Positions 1 to 8,934 of a DNA stretch of 23,092 nucleotides are shown piece after piece. The notes under the pieces are model-generated. The model did no database searches, was not told the DNA's origin, and saw only the letters and a program-made list of their open reading frames with translations. The stretch covers positions 1 to 23,092 of the forward strand of contig CAYZSE010000040.1 of NCBI GenBank assembly GCA_964481035.1, written 5' to 3'. The translations under genes were made by a program, and so were the position numbers. Numbering within the stretch: position 1 is the stretch's first letter; the number at the start of each line of letters is the position of its first letter. Source of the stretch: JAAAPF01 sp964481035 (GTDB taxonomy: Bacteria > Pseudomonadota > Alphaproteobacteria > Geminicoccales > Geminicoccaceae).

Positions 1-1260
<1,260 letters not shown>

Positions 1261-1626
1261 GCCGACGAGCGCGGCGTCGGGCGAGGACGGTGCGACCCCG
1301 GTGGTCGCGCCGCGGCGGCCCTCGTCGTCCGTGACGACGCGGCCGGCGAGGCGACCGACCAGCCGGACCGCCCGGTCGGTCGTGGCGAGTCGACGGGCGT
1401 GGGGTTCGCCGCCGGCGGCGCGCCGGCGAAACCGGCGATGACGGTGCGGCCTTCGACCGGTGCGGAGACCATCGTCCTCACACGCCCCTTAGGCGGCCTC
1501 CGGGGGGCGCTTTCGCCTGGGCAAGCCTCTGGCAAAGAAGCACTTTTCTGCGATCAGAACCCCGACGCACCACGCTCTGGTGAAAGACGGGGGCTCGGCC
1601 ATGACTGACCGTACTCATTGAAGGTT
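1261..1626. other. Intergenic region between convergent genes; no gene seen
   Basis: This 366-base stretch lies between the stop of acnA and the stop of the minus-strand secreted-protein gene. The short open frames in it have arginine/proline-rich translations typical of off-frame GC-rich DNA. A GC-rich hairpin is present at 1421-1437 (6-bp arms CGCCGG/CCGGCG, loop CGAAA), but no T-run follows on either strand, so it is not called a terminator. Confidence 0.5.
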
Positions 1627-2964
1627 CTACCCGTCCACATCGCCCCGGTGCACCCAGCGGGCGCAGGCGCGGTCAAACTTCTTGACGGCGCCGATGACGT
1701 AGGTGTCGTTCGGGTCGAGTGTCTGGGCGTACACCTGGAGATTGGCGCAGACCCGGGCCGGATGCTCCGGGCGCTGCAGCGTGCCGTACCACGGCTCGGT
1801 GGCGAAATAGCCGGCGGCATCGAGGAACGACGCGCCGAAATAGAGCTCGGCACCCACCGAGCTCGAGATCTCGGGGAAGAGCTTGAAGCCGCGATAGCTG
1901 TCGTCGAGCGTCTCGGCGAACGCCCAGTCGACCATCTCCTGCATGAGCTCGGCGACGCGGCGCTGCTGCTCCGGCGTCATGTGCTCCCAGCCGTAGCGGA
2001 ACATCCGCGCGAGGTCGTAATTGTTGTGGTTGTGCCAGCGGCCGTCGCTCAGCCAGCCGAAGGGGTAGGCGTCGTCACGGATGGCGAAGGTCGTCTCGAT
2101 GATCTCGGGCCAGTGGTTCACGCGGCCCTTGCGGGCGTGGATGATGTGGTAGGTGATCGACAGATCGGTGGTCGAGAAGACCGTCCTGCCGTCGCGGTAC
2201 CAAGCGCCCCAGTAGCCCGTCTCCGGGTCTTGCCAGTCGTCGACGAAGGCGTTGATGTCGTCGATCCGCTGCTGCATCTCCGCCTCGGACAGCTCCCCGC
2301 CGTCGCGCGTCGCGCGGATGAGCTCGACCACCTCTTCGTCGCGGACCACGCGGGTGATGATGCTGACCATCCCGCCGAGCCGCGAGCGATGGTCCTCGCC
2401 GGTGCGCGGGATGTCGGAGATCAAGAGGTCGCGGAACTCGTCGGGCAGTCGCCGGCCCGAGCGCAGGAACGGCTTCCAGCGCATCGCCGGCCGGGTTCCG
2501 TCGTCGGCCAGCACCATGAACCGCTCGGCGGTCGATTCCAGGCGAATGAAGGATTCGTTGGCGCAGCGACCGAAGGAGCCGTCGGCATAATACTGGCGAT
2601 CGGCGAACGCCTGGTCTTTGATCGCGAAGCTCCCCTCGAGCTCGTCGAGCCGCGCGTCGATCCGTGGCCACCAGGCAGTGTAGCCGACGAGCCATTTGGC
2701 CTCGACGAAGATCTGCCGCGAGCAGCGCGTGTCGTGGCCGGCGATGGTCCGCTCGAAGAGCTGGACGCCGAGTTCGTCGAAGCGGTCGTCGCGCGCCCGA
2801 TGTCGTTCCGCGAAGTCCGGATCGTAGGTCTCGAACAACGCTCGGATGCGCCGCTTGGCCTCGTCGCCGACGACGCGCTCCGGCTGGAAGGCTTCCACGA
2901 GCGAGTCCGCGAATGCCGGCGCGGCCCAGAGGACGGCCGCGAGCACGAGCAAACAGGGTCGCAT
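1627..2964 (-). CDS. Secreted protein of unknown function, possible alpha/alpha-toroid fold
   Basis: About 445 residues. I do not recognise a named family. The N-terminus from the ATG at 2964 is a good Sec signal peptide: MRP, a hydrophobic stretch (LLVLAAVLWAAP) and an AFA|DS cleavage site. A GTG at 2973 would add three residues; neither start has a convincing ribosome site. The mature part is rich in aromatic and acidic residues. It has motifs such as DPETGYWGAWY, WHNHNNYDLARMFRYGW and GFKLFPEISSS, plus four or so cysteines that could pair outside the cytoplasm. The spaced GYWG/GW segments with helical stretches between them recall alpha/alpha-toroid enzymes, but this is only an impression. 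It starts 18 bases after the CoA-transferase subunit B stop, so it may be the last gene of the long minus-strand operon. It probably acts in the periplasm or outside the cell. Confidence 0.8.
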   Translation of the reverse strand: MRPCLLVLAAVLWAAPAFADSLVEAFQPERVVGDEAKRRIRALFETYDPDFAERHRARDDRFDELGVQLFERTIAGHDTRCSRQIFVEAKWLVGYTAWWPRIDARLDELEGSFAIKDQAFADRQYYADGSFGRCANESFIRLESTAERFMVLADDGTRPAMRWKPFLRSGRRLPDEFRDLLISDIPRTGEDHRSRLGGMVSIITRVVRDEEVVELIRATRDGGELSEAEMQQRIDDINAFVDDWQDPETGYWGAWYRDGRTVFSTTDLSITYHIIHARKGRVNHWPEIIETTFAIRDDAYPFGWLSDGRWHNHNNYDLARMFRYGWEHMTPEQQRRVAELMQEMVDWAFAETLDDSYRGFKLFPEISSSVGAELYFGASFLDAAGYFATEPWYGTLQRPEHPARVCANLQVYAQTLDPNDTYVIGAVKKFDRACARWVHRGDVDG

Positions 2965-2982
2965 CACGTGCACCGGCCGCGG

Positions 2983-3633
2983 CTACTGCGCCATCTCGGG
3001 CACGTCGTCGACGACGATGAGGTCGGCCTCGGTGGCAGCACGGATCTCCTCGACGCTGACGCCGGGGGCGCGCTCCTGGAGGATCAGGCCCTCGGGAGAG
3101 GGCGCGAGCACCGCCATGTCGGTGACGACGAGGCTGACCGGTCGGGTGGAGGTCAACGGCAGGTTGCACTCCTCGAGGATCTTGGGCGCGCCCTTGTTGG
3201 TGTGGGTCATGGCGACGACGACGCGCTTGGCGCCGGAGACGAGGTCCATCGCACCCCCCATGCCGGGGACCATCTTGCCGGGGACCATCCAGTTGGCGAG
3301 ATGCCCGTGGCTGTCGACCTGCAGGCCGCCCAAGACCGTCATGTCGAGATGGCCGCCGCGGATCAGCCCGAACGAGAAGGCGCTGTCGAAGGCGACGGCA
3401 CCGGGCAAGGCCGTGATGAACGCGCCGCCGGCGTCGGTGAGGTTGGGATCCTCCATGCCTTCGGGCGGTCGCGAGCCCATGCCGATGAGGCCGTTCTCGG
3501 ACTGGAAATAGACCGTCATGCCGTCCGGGACGTGGTTCGCGACCTGGGTCGGCAGGCCGATGCCGAGATTGACCAGCATGCCGTCGTGCAACTCCCGCGC
3601 GACGCGCTTGACGATCAGCTCTTTGATGTCCAT
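2983..3633 (-). CDS. atoA: 3-oxoacid (acetoacetate-type) CoA-transferase, subunit B
   Basis: 216 residues, the usual length of this subunit. With subunit A it moves CoA from an acyl-CoA donor to acetoacetate or a similar acid in the cytoplasm. The NLGIGLPTQVANHVP segment is followed by the active-site motif QSENG, whose glutamate (about residue 46) forms the acyl-glutamyl intermediate. GGLQVDSHGHLANWMVPGK and GMGGAMDLVSGAKRV then follow, as in Escherichia coli AtoA. The ATG at 3633 overlaps the TGA of subunit A by one base (TGATG), so translation is probably coupled. Its place beside phosphotransacetylase and PHA-synthase-like genes suggests use of acetoacetate, for example from 3-hydroxybutyrate. 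A related beta-ketoadipate (PcaJ-type) or succinyl-CoA (ScoB-type) substrate cannot be excluded from sequence alone. Confidence 0.93.
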   Translation of the reverse strand: MDIKELIVKRVARELHDGMLVNLGIGLPTQVANHVPDGMTVYFQSENGLIGMGSRPPEGMEDPNLTDAGGAFITALPGAVAFDSAFSFGLIRGGHLDMTVLGGLQVDSHGHLANWMVPGKMVPGMGGAMDLVSGAKRVVVAMTHTNKGAPKILEECNLPLTSTRPVSLVVTDMAVLAPSPEGLILQERAPGVSVEEIRAATEADLIVVDDVPEMAQ

Positions 3634-4286
3634 CAGGCCGCCCTCGCCACGAGACAATCCACCAGGAGCCCCGGCACCGCCACCGCGTCCGGCGGCAGCA
3701 CGCCCAGGGGCACGAACATCTGCGGCTCGACGATGACCGTCTTCGCCGCCATGCAGATCAACGGATTGAAGTTCCGCGCGGTCAACATGAAGTCGATATT
3801 GCCGTTGTAGTCGGCGCGGTGCGCGTAGACGATGGCGACGTCGCCCGGCAACGGCTTCTCGACGAGGAAGGTCTTGCCGTCGACTTCGAGCGTCGGCTTG
3901 CCCTCGGCGGCGCGGGTGCCGAGGCCGGTCGGCGTCAACACGCCGCCGAGGCCGTAGCCGGCGGCGCGGATCCGCTCGGCGAGGGTGCCCTGGGGCACCA
4001 GCTCGACCTCGAGCTCGCCGGCGATCATCTTCTTCTGGGTCACCGGGTTGGTGCCGATGTGCGAGGTGATGACCTTCGCAACGAGCCCGGCGTCGATCAG
4101 CTTGCCGACGCCGAGGCCCGGCCGCGCCGTGTCGTTGCCGACGATGGTGAGCTCGCGCTTCTCCTGGCGGACCATCTCGTCGATGATCCGCTCGGGCGAG
4201 CCGACGGCCATGAAGCCGCCGAACAGCACCGTCATGCCGTTCTCGATCTTGGCGACGCATTCCTCTACCGGGATCGCGCTCTTCAT
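3633..4286 (-). CDS. atoD: 3-oxoacid (acetoacetate-type) CoA-transferase, subunit A
   Basis: 217 residues, matching the family. This is the CoA-binding partner of subunit B. Family landmarks are VLFGGFMAVGSPERIID near the N-terminus, IVGNDTARPGLGVGKLI, VITSHIGTNPVTQKKM, VELVPQGTLAERIRAAGYGLGGVLTPTG and TARNFNPLICMAAKTVIVE. These resemble E. coli AtoD closely in order and wording. The ATG at 4286 is preceded by GGGAGG with nine bases of spacing. It lies 18 bases after the phosphotransacetylase fusion stop and overlaps subunit B by one base, so the genes are very likely cotranscribed. The AtoD/AtoA assignment is by recalled resemblance; substrate preference is inferred. Confidence 0.93.
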   Translation of the reverse strand: MKSAIPVEECVAKIENGMTVLFGGFMAVGSPERIIDEMVRQEKRELTIVGNDTARPGLGVGKLIDAGLVAKVITSHIGTNPVTQKKMIAGELEVELVPQGTLAERIRAAGYGLGGVLTPTGLGTRAAEGKPTLEVDGKTFLVEKPLPGDVAIVYAHRADYNGNIDFMLTARNFNPLICMAAKTVIVEPQMFVPLGVLPPDAVAVPGLLVDCLVARAA

Positions 4287-4304
4287 CTCGATGGACCTCC
4301 CAGG

Positions 4305-5723
4305 TCAGGCCGCTTCGGCGGTCTTGCGGGGCGGCGCTTGGATGAGCGGCCGCCCCTCGGTCATGTAGTGGTGGTAGAGCTGGGCCATCGCGCAGGAGGC
4401 GAGCCGGGCCTGCTCGTCGTCGGCCCGGCTGGTCAGCATGACCGGCACCTTGAGCCCGCACACCAGCCCGGCGGCATCGGCGTTGGCGACGAAGGTGAGC
4501 TCCTTCGCCAGCATGTTGCCGCTCTCGAGGTTGGGCACGATGAGGATGTCGGCGTGGCCCGCGACGAGCGAGCGGATACCCTTGGTCTTGGCCGCCTCGA
4601 CGTCCATGGCGTTGTCCATCGCCAAGGGCCCGTCGACGATGCCGCCCTTGATCTGGCCACGGTCGGCCATCTTCGAGAGGATCGCCGCATCGAGCGTCGA
4701 GGGGATCGCCGGGTTGACGGTCTCCACCGCCGAGAGGATGCCGACTTTGGGGGTGTCGACGCCGAGCGCGCGGACCACGTCGATGGCGTTCTGGACGATG
4801 TCGACCTTGGTCTGGAGGTCGGGCGCGATGTTGATCGCGGCGTCGGAGATCGTCAGCAGATGGTCGAGGCCCGGCACGTCGAGGATGAAGCAATGGCTCA
4901 CCCGACGGTTCGTCCGCAGCCCACCCGCCTTGGAGAGGACCGCGCGCAGGATCTCGTCGGAGTGGATGTTGCCCTTCATGATCGCCTGGGCCCGGCCCTC
5001 GGCGACGAGCGCCACCGCGGCGGCTGGAGCGTCGTGCGGGTCGGCCACGTCGACGATCTCGATACCGGCGAGATCCTCGCCGATACGTGCGGCCTCGTCG
5101 CGGATGGCCTTCTCCGGACCGACGAGGATCGGCGTGATGAGTTCTTCCTTGAACGACAGGAGCGCGCCGCCGAGGGAGTTCTCGTCGGTCGGGCACACCA
5201 CCGCCGTCTTCATGGGCTCGACGCCTGCGAGCCCGTCGATCACCCGCTTGAAGTGCTGGTGCGGGCGGACGAAAAGCTCCGGCAGATCGACGTCGACCTC
5301 GAGCTTCTCCGAAGGCGCGGTGACCCGCGCCTCGCCCGTGGCGATCCGCTCGCCGCGCTGGTTGGTCAAGGTGCACCCGAAGACGACGACGCGGTCGGGG
5401 AGCTTCTCCTTGGCGACGACCTCGATGGTCAGCTCGTCACCGACATGGGCGCGACCGTGAAAGTCGAGGTGCTGCGAGCGGTAGAGCGTGCCCATGCCGG
5501 GCAGCACATTGCCCAGCACGGCGGAGAAGAGCGAGCCGCCCCACATCGAAGGGGCGACCGTCTCGCTGCCCTCGGTCGCCATCTCGCCCTGCTTGGGCAG
5601 GTGCAGCGGGTTGAGGTTGCCCGACGCGTGGGCGAAGACGATGAGGTCGTTCTCCGAGCAGACACGGGTGAGGCTGGCCCGATCCCCCACCTTGATCTCG
5701 TCGTAGGTCTTGTTCGTGCTCAT
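4305..5723 (-). CDS. Fusion: MaoC-like hydratase domain + phosphate acetyl/butyryltransferase
   Basis: 472 residues with two domains. Residues about 1-150 are a MaoC/(R)-specific enoyl-CoA hydratase-like hotdog fold with the motif FAHASGNLNPLHL at 30-42. Residues about 160-470 are a phosphotransacetylase/phosphate butyryltransferase domain with LITPILVGPEKAI, AIMKGNIHSDEILRA, ILSAVETVNPAIPSTLDAA and HADILIVPNLESGNMLAKE. The second domain would convert acetyl-CoA or another acyl-CoA plus phosphate to acyl-phosphate, the substrate of the acetate kinase encoded divergently at 12357. The fusion is a known bacterial type. One oddity is that the hydratase motif normally reads SGD-x-NP-x-H; here the catalytic Asp position (36) is Asn while His41 remains, so hydratase activity may be lost. 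The ATG at 5723 has AGGAG nine bases upstream, overlapping the stop of the alarmone-hydrolase gene 12 bases away. Confidence 0.92.
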   Translation of the reverse strand: MSTNKTYDEIKVGDRASLTRVCSENDLIVFAHASGNLNPLHLPKQGEMATEGSETVAPSMWGGSLFSAVLGNVLPGMGTLYRSQHLDFHGRAHVGDELTIEVVAKEKLPDRVVVFGCTLTNQRGERIATGEARVTAPSEKLEVDVDLPELFVRPHQHFKRVIDGLAGVEPMKTAVVCPTDENSLGGALLSFKEELITPILVGPEKAIRDEAARIGEDLAGIEIVDVADPHDAPAAAVALVAEGRAQAIMKGNIHSDEILRAVLSKAGGLRTNRRVSHCFILDVPGLDHLLTISDAAINIAPDLQTKVDIVQNAIDVVRALGVDTPKVGILSAVETVNPAIPSTLDAAILSKMADRGQIKGGIVDGPLAMDNAMDVEAAKTKGIRSLVAGHADILIVPNLESGNMLAKELTFVANADAAGLVCGLKVPVMLTSRADDEQARLASCAMAQLYHHYMTEGRPLIQAPPRKTAEAA

Positions 5724-5735
5724 CCAGCGTCTCTC

Positions 5736-6644
5736 CTAGCCGGTATCGTCCGCGTAGACGCGGACGTAGCGTCCTTCGATCTCGACGCCGACGAAGCGCT
5801 GCTCGAACTCCAGGCAGAGGCGCTGGGCAGCGGCCACGATCGCGTCGGTGGAATCGGTGCGCACGCGGACCATGAGGATCGGTCGGCGCCGCCCCTCGTA
5901 GACGCCCTCTGCGTCGAGGATGGTGAAGCTCGGAAAGGCCGTCTCCAGCACGGCCGCGAGCCGGTCGCGGTCGAGGGGCCGGTCGACGCTCGGGTCGGTG
6001 TTGGCGAGATAGAGCAGATGGACCTTCTGCCCGACGCTGGCGTCGAGCTGGAACTGCACGGTGCCGCCCGCCGTCAGCCGGCTGAAATGCGCGCGCACGG
6101 CCTCCTCGGCCGCGTCGGCGGCGGCCTCGAAGCGTTCGTCGAGAACCGCGTTCTCGTCCGCCAGAACCTGCTGCAGGGCGCGGCACGAGGCGACGTAGCC
6201 GAGGCACCAATCGGCCGGCCATCCGGCCGGCGGCGAGGCGCCGGTCGCGCGCAGGTTCGAGATCAGATCGGCGATCTTGACCAGCTTGGCGCCGCGCGAC
6301 TTCCGCGCCGCCAGCTCCAGCCGGCGGCGCTTGCGCTCGTCTTTGGGCAGCGTCATGTCGTCGGAGCACTCGAGCACGATGTCGCGCACCGTGGGCCCGA
6401 AGGCGCTCGCCAGCTCCGCGGGCGTGACCGGCGTGTCCTCGACGACGTCGTGGAGCAGGGCGGCGACCATGAGGTCGGTCTCATCGCCGCCGGTCGCCTC
6501 GGCGACCTCGCGGGCGACCTCGATCAGGTGATTGACGTAGGGCTCTTGCGCCGCCCCCTTGCGCCGCTGGTTGGCGTGCGCGCGGGCCGCGAAGTCGAGG
6601 GCGCGCATCAGCCGCAACGTGCCGGCGTCGGTCATGTCGGTCAT
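5736..6644 (-). CDS. MESH1-like small alarmone hydrolase with an extra C-terminal domain
   Basis: 302 residues. Residues 1-185 match the HD-domain (p)ppGpp 3'-pyrophosphohydrolase fold, closest in recalled sequence to metazoan MESH1. Landmarks are ARAHANQRRKG, YVNHLIEVA (His39), ALLHDVVEDT (His65, Asp66, Glu69, Asp70), CSDDMTLPKDERKRR and GAKLVKIADLISNLR (Asp126). The metal-ligand set H/HD/D and the ED pair are all present. No synthetase or TGS domain follows, so it should be hydrolase-only; MESH1 itself also has NADPH phosphatase activity. Residues about 193-302 form an extra region with predicted beta strands that I do not recognise. The ATG at 6644 overlaps the TGA of the second DUF3141 gene (ATGA), so translation is probably coupled; a second ATG at 6635 is possible. 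Position inside a PHA/acetyl-phosphate operon suggests tuning of alarmone levels during carbon overflow (inference). Confidence 0.9.
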   Translation of the reverse strand: MTDMTDAGTLRLMRALDFAARAHANQRRKGAAQEPYVNHLIEVAREVAEATGGDETDLMVAALLHDVVEDTPVTPAELASAFGPTVRDIVLECSDDMTLPKDERKRRRLELAARKSRGAKLVKIADLISNLRATGASPPAGWPADWCLGYVASCRALQQVLADENAVLDERFEAAADAAEEAVRAHFSRLTAGGTVQFQLDASVGQKVHLLYLANTDPSVDRPLDRDRLAAVLETAFPSFTILDAEGVYEGRRRPILMVRVRTDSTDAIVAAAQRLCLEFEQRFVGVEIEGRYVRVYADDTG

Positions 6645-8917
6645 GCCGGGACGCGCGCGTCGTCGTCGTGCACGAGAAGACGACGTAGCCGCGCGATCAG
6701 CGCGAGCGTCTCGGGAACCATCTCCGCCACGTCGCCGGCGACGTCGAGGACGAGCGCCAGCGCCCGCTCGCGCTCGGCCCGCTCCGGCAGCAGCAAAGGC
6801 AGGGCGGCGAGGGCGGCGTCCGGCTCGAAGTCGCAGACGATCGATTGCTCGTGGATGATCCGGCTGCGCGCCTCGGCCGACAGGCTCGCGAACGGCTCCT
6901 CGGTGCGCAGCATGCGGTTCGAGCGCTCCAGCCGCGAGCGACGGATGGCGCCGCGCGATTTCGCCATGAGGATCATCATGCGGATCACGGCGTCGGCGAA
7001 GCCGCCCTGGTCGATGCGGGCGAGGGCGAGCTGCACCTCGGGCACATCGCGCAGGTTGCGCTCGCCGCGCGCGAGCGGGACACCGAGATCGCTCTCGGCG
7101 AGGTGCTGCAGCCCGGGTTGGCCGTAGATCGAGAAGAAGGCGATCTCCAGCCAGGCGTGCCGCGCGTCGCGCGCCAGGTTGAGCCCCTCCTCGACCATCT
7201 CGGCCCAGAGCCGCTCCCAGGCGACGAAGGGGTTGTCCTCGGCCGCGGGCCGGCGCTCGGCGCGCACCCGCTCGGCCAGGGGGGCGACCGGCGCGAGCAG
7301 CGGGTTGCGGCTCGACGCCCCCCAGCGACGGACGCGCAACGGGTGCATCTGGACAAGGGCTTGCGCCGACTGCGGGGTGACGACGGCACGCACCCAGGGC
7401 CGGACGAACAGGTCGTAGGCGTTCTCGCCCAGGTCCGAGAGCCTTGCGACGGCGCCGAACGCCGCCTCGTCCTCGCGGTGGTCGTTGAGCGCCTGGACAT
7501 CGTCGATCGAACGCGGCTGGAACGAGACGGTGAAGGTGGCGTGCACGCCGGTACCGGCCTTGTCCTCGATGACCATCTCGTAGAGCCCCGGCGGCAGCGC
7601 CTCGATCGTCTTCATCGTCGAGACGATCTCGGAGTGCTGCTCCTTGGCCACCTTCGACGACACGAAGATGCCGAGATGGCCGACGTCCTTGTGCAGACAG
7701 TAGATGATCCGCTGCCCCTTGATCCGGATCTCCTGCACCTCGCGGTAGAGATCGGCGATCCAGTTCAGCGCCTGTTGCGGCGGCGTGATGTCGTCGCCGT
7801 AGCTGGCGAAGACGATGATGGGCGAGCGAATGTTGCGCAGATCGACGAAGGTCTGGCTGTCGAGATGGACCCCCTGCCGCGCCAGGCGATTGCCGATGAA
7901 CAGATTCTTGACGATCCAGCGGATCTCCGCCTCGGTCATGAACATGAAGCCGCCCCACCACTTCTCGAACTCGAGATAGCGAGACGGCTCGTCGACGCCG
8001 GCGTAGAGGTCGTAGTACTTGCGCCACCAGACGTTGGCGGGGCTGAAGCTCTCGAAATTCAAGACCAGATGAGCGCCGTCGAACTCGCCGTTGCCGAGGT
8101 CGCTCATGAGCATGGCGGGGACGGCGCCGCCGGTGAGGCCGCCCAGATAGCGCATCGGGTGCCGCCGTGCCCGGGCGCCGGACCAGTAGGCGAGGGGCGC
8201 GCCGTTGATGACGATCGGGCCGGTGACGTCGGGGTTGGAGGCGGCCAGCAGCGCCGTCGCCCAGCCGCCCTGGCAATTGCCGACGACGATCGGCCGCGGC
8301 GCGTCGGGATGCAGCGCGCGAACGGCCCGCACGAAGTGCGCGTGCGTCGCGCAGACGTCGGCGAGCGTCTGGCCCGGCTCGGGGTGCGGGAAGAAGATCG
8401 CGAAATAGACCGGATGGCCGGTCTTCAACGCCACGCCGACCTGGCTCTCGGCCTTCGAGCCGCCGATCCCGGCCGCCTGGCCCGCCCGCGGGTCGATGAT
8501 GAGGTAGGGCCGCCGCCTGGGGTCCGGCCGCGCCCCGTCGTCGGGCAGGATGCGCACCATGGCGTAGTTCGAGCGCCGCGGCAGGGCCCGGCCGTCGACC
8601 ACCGTCTCATAGCGGAAGCCGAGGACCGGCGGCGCGCCCGCGGCTTCGTGCGCCAGATAGTTGTCACCGCGCTGGCGCAGCACGTCCCAGTAGAGCACCC
8701 ACCGTTGCGCCGCGTCGACGAGGTAGCCGGCGAGGTCGGCGGCCACGTCGCGTTCGCCGGTGGCGGCAGCGATGCTCGACGCGCGCTCGGCGAAGGCCCG
8801 ACCGTGCGCCGCGAGGCTCGCCTGGAGGATGCCCGCGTGGCGCTCGCCGAGCTCCTGCAGGCGCCCGTCGTGGGCGCGGCGGGCCGGGTTCGAGAAGATC
8901 GGCGGGAGATCCGCCAC
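6641..8917 (-). CDS. DUF3141 protein, PHA-synthase-like alpha/beta hydrolase (copy 2)
   Basis: 758 residues from the GTG at 8917, chosen because GGAGG lies five bases upstream and the start falls 17 bases after the stop of copy 1; no nearby ATG fits. The alpha/beta-hydrolase core has the Cys nucleophile elbow VVGNCQGGW (Cys215), as in PHA synthases (G-x-C-x-G). A likely acid is in ASYGDDITPPQQALNW (Asp375) and a likely base in KDVGHLGIFVS (His414). IDPRAGQAAGIGGSKAESQVG and MRYLGGLTGG are shared with copy 1. The C-terminal 300 residues are family-specific, ending in an Arg/Leu-rich helical tail. Real PHA polymerase activity is not established for DUF3141; a depolymerase, thioesterase or transferase role is also possible. 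The stop overlaps the alarmone hydrolase start. Confidence 0.9.
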   Translation of the reverse strand: MADLPPIFSNPARRAHDGRLQELGERHAGILQASLAAHGRAFAERASSIAAATGERDVAADLAGYLVDAAQRWVLYWDVLRQRGDNYLAHEAAGAPPVLGFRYETVVDGRALPRRSNYAMVRILPDDGARPDPRRRPYLIIDPRAGQAAGIGGSKAESQVGVALKTGHPVYFAIFFPHPEPGQTLADVCATHAHFVRAVRALHPDAPRPIVVGNCQGGWATALLAASNPDVTGPIVINGAPLAYWSGARARRHPMRYLGGLTGGAVPAMLMSDLGNGEFDGAHLVLNFESFSPANVWWRKYYDLYAGVDEPSRYLEFEKWWGGFMFMTEAEIRWIVKNLFIGNRLARQGVHLDSQTFVDLRNIRSPIIVFASYGDDITPPQQALNWIADLYREVQEIRIKGQRIIYCLHKDVGHLGIFVSSKVAKEQHSEIVSTMKTIEALPPGLYEMVIEDKAGTGVHATFTVSFQPRSIDDVQALNDHREDEAAFGAVARLSDLGENAYDLFVRPWVRAVVTPQSAQALVQMHPLRVRRWGASSRNPLLAPVAPLAERVRAERRPAAEDNPFVAWERLWAEMVEEGLNLARDARHAWLEIAFFSIYGQPGLQHLAESDLGVPLARGERNLRDVPEVQLALARIDQGGFADAVIRMMILMAKSRGAIRRSRLERSNRMLRTEEPFASLSAEARSRIIHEQSIVCDFEPDAALAALPLLLPERAERERALALVLDVAGDVAEMVPETLALIARLRRLLVHDDDARVPA

Positions 8918-8934
8918 GGCGCCCTCCGCGACCC

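Noticed and set aside
1421..1437. GC-rich hairpin CGCCGG-CGAAA-CCGGCG as acnA terminator
   Set aside because: No T-run on either strand, and hairpins of this size are common by chance at this GC content.
1618..7127. Very long open frames on the plus strand (1618-3810 and 3819-7127) opposite the operon
   Set aside because: They lie antisense to well-supported genes; their translations are His/Arg/Asp/Val-rich without family motifs, as expected from the codon bias of GC-rich genes read in reverse.
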